From Gammaproteobacteria bacterium (GTDB taxonomy: Bacteria; Pseudomonadota; Gammaproteobacteria; Competibacterales; Competibacteraceae), in NCBI GenBank assembly GCA_024235135.1, contig JACKMZ010000001.1:186001-250000 (forward strand): a stretch of DNA of 64,000 bases, written 5' to 3'. Position numbers and translations under genes: made by a program. Positions 58,550 through 64,000 of this stretch are shown piece after piece. The notes under the pieces are model-generated. The model made no database searches, had not been told where the DNA came from, and saw nothing but the letters and a program-made list of their open reading frames with translations. Every line of letters starts with the position of its first letter. The first letter of the stretch is position 1.

Positions 58550-59228
58550 GTAAGCGATCGATCCAGCACAGGGTTGTCGAAGGAGCGGGAGTCGCCGACA
58601 GTGGGTGGGGTTACCCACTGGAGGAGCAGCGATGTTGGAAACGAAGCGACGCACGGCCAGGCAATGGGCCGAGATCATCACGCAGTACCGTGCCAGCGGC
58701 CTGAGCGATACGTCCTATTGCCGCAAGCACGGGCTGACGCTGCGCACGTTCCGCAAATGGAAATATCGTTGCCGAGCCACCCAGCCGAAACGATCGGCGC
58801 AAGCGCCGGGTGCGTTTGTAGAAATCGTGCCCGCCCCGCAGAATGAAGCCGGACCGCTGAGGATTTGCCTGGACGCACGGCTGATTGTGGAATGCCCGGT
58901 CGGCATGCCGCTGGATGCGGTGGTTCGGTTAATCGAAGCCTTGCGCGATGGACGCTAGCCGCTGGCGGGGCGAACGGATCTATCTGTACCGCCGGCCGGT
59001 GGACAGGCGGAAAAGCATCGACGGCTTATGCGCCCTGGTCGATACCGAGTTGCAGCGCAACCCAGCGGATCGCTGTCTTTATGTGTTCCGTAATCGTGGC
59101 GGCGACAAAATCAAACTTTTGATCTGGCACCTCAATGGTTTTTGGCTGCTGTATAAACGCTTGGAAAAGCAGCGATTCATCTGGCCGGATTGGTTCGAAG
59201 GCGAGAGCCTATCCTTGGAAGCTAGCCA
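58550..59228 (+). mobile_element. IS66-family insertion sequence remnant
   Basis: It starts with GTAAGCG at 58550, the typical IS66 end, and carries tnpA and most of tnpB. Homology to TnpB stops near 59228, and the large tnpC transposase and right inverted repeat are absent. It interrupts the SNF2-Mrr gene. The remnant is non-autonomous. Confidence 0.8.
58632..58958 (+). CDS. tnpA: IS66 accessory protein TnpA
   Basis: 108 residues with the IS66 TnpA helix-turn-helix pattern (TARQWAEIITQYRASGLSDTSYCRKHGLTLRTFRKWKYR). Start at 58632 with GGAGGAGC upstream. It overlaps tnpB by 11 bp. It cannot move the element alone. Confidence 0.9.
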   Translation: MLETKRRTARQWAEIITQYRASGLSDTSYCRKHGLTLRTFRKWKYRCRATQPKRSAQAPGAFVEIVPAPQNEAGPLRICLDARLIVECPVGMPLDAVVRLIEALRDGR

Positions 59229-59451
59229 ACTGGATCGTACGGCTGAGTTACTCAACAATGGACCGGTTGGGCGCACAACAGTCTTGTTCAGCGTTGACGC
59301 CTGTGGGCAATGCGGTCCCGCACTCATCCAGCGCCAGCCGAGGCGTGACCTCGTGAAGGCACCTGGAAAGCATCGCATAGGATCGGCGCTACGTGTCGCA
59401 TCGAGCGTGGAAACGCGTCTGCAACAGTGCCCAGCGGCCCGAACTCTCTAG
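58948..59451 (+). pseudogene. tnpB: IS66 TnpB, truncated and run into foreign sequence
   Basis: The first about 93 residues match TnpB (GERIYLYRRPVDRRKSIDGLCALVD ... DRCLYVFRNRGGDKIKLLIWHLNGFWLLYKRLEKQRFIWP ... LSLEASQLD). The remaining about 75 residues do not resemble the family and come from the adjoining DNA, so a deletion joined here. Confidence 0.85.
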
Positions 59452-60043
59452 CGTCAGGCTGCGCGCCACTGCGGCGCAGGTGGCTACTGATCGCGGGTCG
59501 ACCCGTCAATCAGGATGTCAACCGCGCCGGACTCAGCACGCCGCGTGAACCCCACCGCTCGCCTGGCGTGCGGCAGCGGCAGACGTTGAATGCCCTGCAG
59601 TGTTCGACTCAAACGCCGCCGATGTCTGTAGCGGGCGCCCCCGGTTTCTGGCGAGATGCAACAGTAACAACGGACCCACATTGGATCGCGCACGGAAGGT
59701 CGGCTCGTCACCTGCCAGGGACAACGGCCTTTCGTGCCTGTTCATCCTTTTTCGAAATTCTCCCCTTAACCCATTGCCCAAACTCGGGTTATTGTGGGGA
59801 TACCTCGGGGACAGACCACTATTACCTGCCTCAGAGTAATAGGGCCAGACCACTATTACCTGCCTCCGTCTTCCCGACAAAACCAACTGGCCACAGCCTT
59901 TGCATTGTGCCCGGCAAGGTGCCGCTGGAAGATTGGAGCGAGGACGTGACGGACGGCCCGTAGCGGTATCATGGAGGATTATTGCAATCTTATAGGTTAC
60001 GTGATGTCACCATATACATTATTGATGGCGTAACATTCAGTGC
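59452..60043. other. Junk-like accessory stretch with short repeats
   Basis: No convincing gene; the open frames on both strands have low-information composition. It contains a 21-bp repeat pair (see 59812-59866). Near 59995-60033, GTTACG (about 59996) and CGTAAC (about 60028) form a loose dyad, perhaps the operator of the higBA fossil downstream. Confidence 0.4.
59812..59866. repeat. 21-bp direct repeat pair
   Basis: CAGACCACTATTACCTGCCTC is present at 59812-59832 and 59846-59866, 34 bp apart. The GGGGACAGACCACT context resembles end motifs of IS200-like REP-associated transposons. It could be the scar of such an element. Confidence 0.6.
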
Positions 60044-60386
60044 GTGATTAAGGGATTCGCCCACAAAGGGCTTGAACAGTTTTTTACCACGGGCAGTAAG
60101 GCTGGAATCCAGCCCAAGCACGCAGCCAAGTTGCGGCTCCCTGGCACAGTTGAATCAGGGGCGTGTACTGGAAGACCTGAATGCCTCTGCCTTGGGCGTT
60201 GCCCGCCAGAGCTTATCGAAGATCGTGAACGGGCATCGGAGCGTTACCCCCGAGATGGCGGTGCGCCTTTCCCGTGCGTTCGGCGGTACCCCGGAAAGCT
60301 GGCTAGGCCATCAAGCCGCCTACGACCTTTGGCGGATCGAGCAGAGCGGGGAAATACCAGACATTAAGCGGCTTGAGATCGCGTAA
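60044..60386 (+). pseudogene. HigB-HigA fusion fossil (toxin-antitoxin remnant)
   Basis: From GTG 60044, about 32 codons are a HigB start (MIKGFAHKGLEQFFTTGSKAG then IQPKHAAKLRL). The next HigB-like residues (LAQLNQGRVLEDLN) continue in the +1 frame. That frame then runs directly into the HigA antitoxin from about 60189 (ALGVARQSLSKIVNGHRSVTPEMAVRLSRAF ...). So a frameshift in higB plus a deletion removing the end of higB and the start of higA is the simplest reading. No functional toxin is left; the HigA-like C-terminus is intact but lacks its N-terminus. Confidence 0.75.
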
Positions 60387-60406
60387 GGCGCGCTATAGAA
60401 CAACGA

Positions 60407-60430
60407 AGCCCGCCAAGCGCGGGCTTTTTT
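60407..60430 (+). terminator. Terminator after the higBA remnant
   Basis: AGCCCGC (60407-60413) pairs with GCGGGCT (60419-60425) with a 5-nt loop, followed by a T-run (60425-60430). Confidence 0.8.
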
Positions 60431-60560
60431 ATGGCCCTGGCGTAGCCAACTTGCGTCCATTCAACCATCTTCTTAAGACTGCGAACTTGATCCAAGAGTC
60501 GCCAATAGGTCGCTACCGAAAAATGGCGATTTTTGAAGTTCGCTTAACTGATTGATTCTA

Positions 60561-60636
<76 letters not shown>

Positions 60637-60705
60637 ATTTGGAGGGGTAGACAAACAGTATAGAAAATCGTCGGATGGGACACAAACTATTCCGTTGCGA
60701 GTCCT

Positions 60706-61578
60706 TCAAAATCCTCGCGCCTGTTTGATGCGTTCGTAAGCCGCTTTGATTTCACGGGTTTTTTCCGTCGTTTTGGCGATGAGTTCCTTCGATAAATTTC
60801 TCGCCGCCAATTTGTCGGGGTGGTATCGGCTGATCAATTTGCGATAGGCCAGTTTGATTTCATCTTCCTTCGCGGTCCGGGTGACGCCCAAGGTCGCGTA
60901 GGCTTCGGCCAATGAATCCTTGCGAGGAGGACTACTGGGACGCGATCTCTGTTCCCGTCGCTGTTCCTGATAGGCCCGGTTGTATTGATGGGTTCTTTCG
61001 CTGGATTGCTGCCGGCGCTTGACGAAAGCGTCCAGGGCCTCGAATCCTACCCGTGAAAACTTGAGCTGGTCGCAAATGTGAAGCAACAGCGCCCGCTTGC
61101 TGGGATGCAAAACGCCATCGACATAAGCCGTGCTGAGTTGTACGTCGATGAAGCGGCGGATCATAGGCGGTTGGTCGCCACAATGATGTATCAGTAGCGT
61201 CAAAGCCGCGTCCAGATTGAAATCCGGATGTTTGCCCTCGCGAAACAGATTGATGGCGGTTTGCTTCTGCGAGGGAGTCAGGCGCATATGAATCATGACC
61301 GCTTGGGCGGCGGCGATTTCGTGTTCCGAGACACGTCCGTCCCGTTTGGCAAGATGCCCCATGACTCTGAATGTGGCATTGAAGAAAACCTGTGCGGCTT
61401 GTTGCGATTTGTCGCCCGGTATCGCGCCGGGCTTATGAATCCGACCAAAAGCACCGGTATCGATGTTGTGGCCGACCGCCATGCCCACCATCGCCCCCAG
61501 CGGGCCGCCTAACATGAATCCCAGGCCACTGCCCAATAACTTGCCCCACCAATTCAAATGCATGTCCCCTGGAATCAT
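60706..61578 (-). CDS. djlA: Co-chaperone DjlA
   Basis: 290 residues: an N-terminal membrane helix with Gly-rich motif (WWGKLLGSGLGFMLGGPLGAMVGMAVGH), a central TerB-like helical domain, and a C-terminal J domain (AYATLGVTRTAKEDEIKLAYRKLISRYHPDKLAARNL) with the HPD that stimulates DnaK. An internal ATG at 61563 (MHLNWW) may be the true start. Confidence 0.93.
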   Translation of the reverse strand: MIPGDMHLNWWGKLLGSGLGFMLGGPLGAMVGMAVGHNIDTGAFGRIHKPGAIPGDKSQQAAQVFFNATFRVMGHLAKRDGRVSEHEIAAAQAVMIHMRLTPSQKQTAINLFREGKHPDFNLDAALTLLIHHCGDQPPMIRRFIDVQLSTAYVDGVLHPSKRALLLHICDQLKFSRVGFEALDAFVKRRQQSSERTHQYNRAYQEQRREQRSRPSSPPRKDSLAEAYATLGVTRTAKEDEIKLAYRKLISRYHPDKLAARNLSKELIAKTTEKTREIKAAYERIKQARGF

Positions 61579-62047
61579 AAGTACCTTTCACGGTCAAGGG
61601 TCATGGCCGACCAATTCATCGGACTGAACGGATCGTTGCCAAGCGTCCTGTTGTCGGCGGCCAGATGATCGATGTCTTCGTCATGCGATACCTTGCGGCA
61701 GCATTCATGGAGAAAGCGCCGCGTTTCCCCCTACGAAACGCTTTGAATGGTTGCATGACAGAGCCCGCTTTTACTTCCGGCCGGCGAGGCTTTTGCTGGT
61801 GGCTTCGGCGCCAACCGCGCCCTGGTTAAGGGTAATGCGATGGACTTGGCCGTTACGCGCTCCCCGCTCGACCGTTTGCGCCCGTTGCCCCAACTGATTC
61901 GGGCGCGGCGTTACCTAAATGATGCCATGACGGGTTGAATTACGCGATGACCTGAGACAAGGGAAACCAGGCCACGCGAATCCGTTTCGGTTCAATGGGG
62001 AACGGCGATGGATTATAGCAAGTTCCGGATAAGGCTCGATCGTTCGG
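61579..62047. other. Intergenic region, about 470 bp
   Basis: No gene, tRNA or riboswitch that I can support. It holds the 5' side of djlA and the 3' side of the ECF-type permease gene. Confidence 0.5.
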
Positions 62048-62704
62048 TTAGCCACGCAGTGGCGTATCGTCGAAGGTGCTGAGCCAGGTGGGACGCAAGC
62101 CGATGAACACGGTCGTCAGAAAACCGTTCAGTAGTCCCTCGGGAAATAGATACAGCGGTAGGAATGGCAGATACGTCTCGTTGATATAGGTCGATGGATA
62201 AGCGCCGCTCAGGACGAGGAAACCGACGCTGGCGAAAACGCTCACGCTGGCGGCGAGCATGGAGCCGAAGAACGCGCAAAGAAATATGTAAATGAAGATG
62301 TGATGGGGAAGCTGGCGTTGCACCATCCGATAGACCCCATAACTCACCATGATCGGCAGGATACCGAATATCAGGCTGTTGAGCGGCCAGACGCTTAAGT
62401 CGCCCTGTAGACCGAAGGTCACTACCAGCGTCACCAGACTGATTCCGATCATGGCGATCTGCCAACCGAACATCAGCGTTAACACCGTCACACCCAGGAA
62501 ATGGAAACCCAGGCCGGGCGCCACGCTGACATCGATGCGCCACAGCAGCAGCAAACCGACCACGGCGCCGCAGAATACATTCACCGAGACGCCGCGCAAG
62601 GCTTTCCAGTTCATCTTGCGCAGCGCCACGATCAGCACGATCAGCCATAGCAAACAGGCGACAAGCGGTGTCGCGCCTGGAGCAAGCGCGGCGGGTATTT
62701 CCAT
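62048..62704 (-). CDS. CbiM-like energy-coupling factor permease
   Basis: 218 residues with about six transmembrane helices. The pattern (VACLLWLIVLIVAL, FHFLGVTVLTLMFGW, INETYLPFLPLYLFPEGLLNGFLTTVFIGLRPTW) matches the CbiM/ECF substrate-specific permease family used for cobalt or nickel. The usual N-terminal MHI-metal site of CbiM is absent (it starts MEIPAALAPG), so metal transport is uncertain. It lies 4 bp after a small lipoprotein gene; no ATPase or T component is next to it. Confidence 0.8.
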   Translation of the reverse strand: MEIPAALAPGATPLVACLLWLIVLIVALRKMNWKALRGVSVNVFCGAVVGLLLLWRIDVSVAPGLGFHFLGVTVLTLMFGWQIAMIGISLVTLVVTFGLQGDLSVWPLNSLIFGILPIMVSYGVYRMVQRQLPHHIFIYIFLCAFFGSMLAASVSVFASVGFLVLSGAYPSTYINETYLPFLPLYLFPEGLLNGFLTTVFIGLRPTWLSTFDDTPLRG

Positions 62705-62708
62705 GTTT

Positions 62709-62927
62709 TTACTCGGTTTTTCGCAGTAGATATTGGCAATCGGCCTGACCCGGCATATCCGCGCTCCAGAGTACCCATTTGCAACGAACGTCTCTGTAGT
62801 ACGCCTCTTCATCGGGCGTGTAATGCGCGCATCCCGCCATCGTCACGGCCGTTATGGCCAATAGGATGAGCGCGGCCAACCACCGGTTGGAATTCGAGAG
62901 AATTCCAGGCATTTCACAATTTTTCAT
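62709..62927 (-). CDS. Small lipoprotein
   Basis: 72 residues with a lipobox (LLAITAVTMAGC) and a short mature part HYTPDEEAYYRDVRCKWVLWSADMPGQADCQYLLRKTE with two conserved-looking Cys. The ATG at 62927 has GGAGG 9 nt upstream. It is co-transcribed with the ECF-type permease. The role is unknown. Confidence 0.7.
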   Translation of the reverse strand: MKNCEMPGILSNSNRWLAALILLAITAVTMAGCAHYTPDEEAYYRDVRCKWVLWSADMPGQADCQYLLRKTE

Positions 62928-63292
62928 GGCGGACCTCCGGGAAGTGTTTTCGATCTTCATGCGTGCTTGCGGGCTATAGAGTTCCTCTTGCGACCCTTGC
63001 GGGCGCTGAGCGAGTGGTTTGGCCAGCATCGAGAGTTGGTTAACGGGTTGACCGGGCAAGGCAGCTAACGACCATTTTCGACACCCGCTTCTTCAAAAGA
63101 GCACCGGTGTACGTGGCGAGCACCGTGATAATCCCCCGTATCGGACGAAAATGACGGGGATGGCTCCACTCGTTCCTCTATGGCACGTGGTTTGCCGTAG
63201 TTTTTGAGGTAAATCTCCGTTGGGCCACGACTACACGGGAGGGAGCTACGTTAAAATTCGATCCGGTAGATAACCCATAACCGGAGGCAACA
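62928..63292. other. Divergent promoter region
   Basis: It separates the lipoprotein gene (minus) from a secreted protein gene (plus). It holds a consensus sigma-54 site (63181-63196) and a stem ATCCCCCGT (63131-63139) with ACGGGGAT (63154-63161). No gene is supported. Confidence 0.5.
63181..63196 (+). promoter_or_regulatory. sigma-54 promoter facing the secreted protein gene
   Basis: TGGCACGTGGTTTGCC has the invariant GG and GC at exact spacing and TGGCACG in full. The predicted start is near 63207, about 85 nt before the GTG start of the downstream gene. Confidence 0.6.
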
Positions 63293-64000
63293 GTGTATAC
63301 CCAATCCCGAGGACGCGCCGCTTGGCGTGGTTTGATCATCGGTTTGACCTTGGTTTTGACGGGCGCCGCGTTCGCCGCTAGCGAGGATATTTCTTTTGTC
63401 GTAGAGGAGCCCAAGAACGACGATACCTATTCCGGGGTCGCCAACATCCGGGGTTGGGCGGTTAGCCCCCTGGGGATGTCCCACGTCGAGCTTTACGTCG
63501 ACGGGGTATTTAACACCAACATCCCGTTGGGTGGCCGTCGCGCGGATGTGGAGAGTGAGTTTCCCAATATTCCGGATGCCGGAGAATCGGGCTTTTCCAT
63601 GGCCTTCAACTATTCGGAGTTGACCCAAGGCGCCCACACGCTGAGCATTCGCGCCGTTGAGAGTACCGGAGCCAGCCGGGAAACGACGGTGAACTTCGAG
63701 GTGGCCCGTCTGGATAATCCGTATGTTCAGGATGAATCCAGCGTGAATCTGGATGGAGCGATTTGTACCATCTCGGGCGATCGGGTTCTGCTCGATAACG
63801 TGAGTGTCGAGGGCAAAACCTATGATCTGGATTTGGGCTGGCGCGCGGAATCACAGGATTTCGCCGTCGAAGCCATCGCGGAGAGCGCGGAGCGGGCGCA
63901 ATGGCGGGCGGATGCCGCCGCCTGCTGTACCAACGGGAATTTTATCGTGGCCGTGACGATCGATGGACTGACCCAGAGTGCTTCCGTGGCGTCCTGTTCG
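63293..64000 (+). CDS. Secreted beta-sandwich protein, running off the window
   Basis: An open frame of 236 codons from GTG 63293 to the window end with no stop. GGAGG lies 7 nt before the start. A signal peptide (residues about 1-30: WRGLIIGLTLVLTGAAFAA) is followed by EDISFVVEEPKNDDTYSGVANIRGWAVSPLGMSHVELYVDGVF, the look of an immunoglobulin-like domain. A Cys-containing C-terminal part follows (INFEV-type strand, DGAICTISG, AACCTNGNFIVAV). The function is unknown. The end lies beyond the window. Confidence 0.85.
   Translation, partial: MYTQSRGRAAWRGLIIGLTLVLTGAAFAASEDISFVVEEPKNDDTYSGVANIRGWAVSPLGMSHVELYVDGVFNTNIPLGGRRADVESEFPNIPDAGESGFSMAFNYSELTQGAHTLSIRAVESTGASRETTVNFEVARLDNPYVQDESSVNLDGAICTISGDRVLLDNVSVEGKTYDLDLGWRAESQDFAVEAIAESAERAQWRADAAACCTNGNFIVAVTIDGLTQSASVASCS

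Noticed and set aside
57324..60560. Direct repeat of the tRNA-Thr 3' end as an att site
   Set aside because: No second copy of the tRNA 3' sequence was found near nfeD by eye.
62928..63292. Cobalamin riboswitch upstream of the ECF-type permease
   Set aside because: I looked for the conserved B12-box pattern on the minus strand and did not find it.

Overview
The window reads as the chromosome of a GC-rich gammaproteobacterium with an aerobic, lithotroph- or methanotroph-like style of gene content. The signs are a ftsB-ispD/eno/kdsA/pyrG housekeeping block, truD next to ispF, GspC/GspD, assimilatory NirB/NirD, and several sigma-54-type control regions. Species cannot be fixed from the sequence alone. 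About 60 protein genes, one tRNA and a small degraded accessory block are supported. No rRNA operon, CRISPR array or complete insertion sequence is visible.

Left arm (1-13 kb). A nitrite/cyanate assimilation cluster comes first: nirB, nirD, a formate/nitrite-type channel, an internally deleted PP2C-kinase protein, cynS, and a convergent nitrate-sensing ANTAR antiterminator (nasR-like). The nirB leader has a sigma-54 promoter, an NtrC-like site, two hexaloop hairpins of the ANTAR-target type and an intrinsic terminator whose 5' arm overlaps the second hairpin. This reconstructs a nasF-like transcription-antitermination circuit. Next come small hypothetical genes including an orphan type-44 polymorphic-toxin domain with an overlapping lipoprotein gene, two NTF2-fold proteins, a tail-extended aldehyde dehydrogenase, and an ECF sigma/cupin anti-sigma pair.

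Middle (13-34 kb). A DUF4331-TPR-HupE operon is followed by a PhnZ-like HD oxygenase, an arsR-arsC-acr3 arsenic operon, gspCD, an OmpA lipoprotein with a peptide-repeat tail, a GcvA-type LysR regulator, a caspase/CHAT-like small protein, and a complete alanine-use unit. That unit is an ACT-PAS-AAA-Fis activator followed by two similar palindromic upstream sites, a consensus sigma-54 promoter, ald and agcS.

Right of centre (34-57 kb). A Uma2 nuclease-fold protein, an orphan Wzt-like ABC ATPase, ispF-truD, an MFS/membrane/AidB-like operon, a MocR regulator with an alpha/beta hydrolase, a secreted-protein operon (unknown protein, BNR-repeat protein, lytic transglycosylase), ispD-ftsB-eno-kdsA-pyrG, ggt, sodC, a DUF1285 protein and qmcA-nfeD.

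Right end (57-64 kb). Between nfeD and a tRNA-Thr gene lies a decayed accessory block: a SNF2 helicase-Mrr nuclease gene cut by an IS66-family remnant, repeat fragments, and a HigB-HigA fusion fossil. Then come djlA, a lipoprotein with an ECF-type permease, and a secreted protein running off the window behind a consensus-like sigma-54 promoter.
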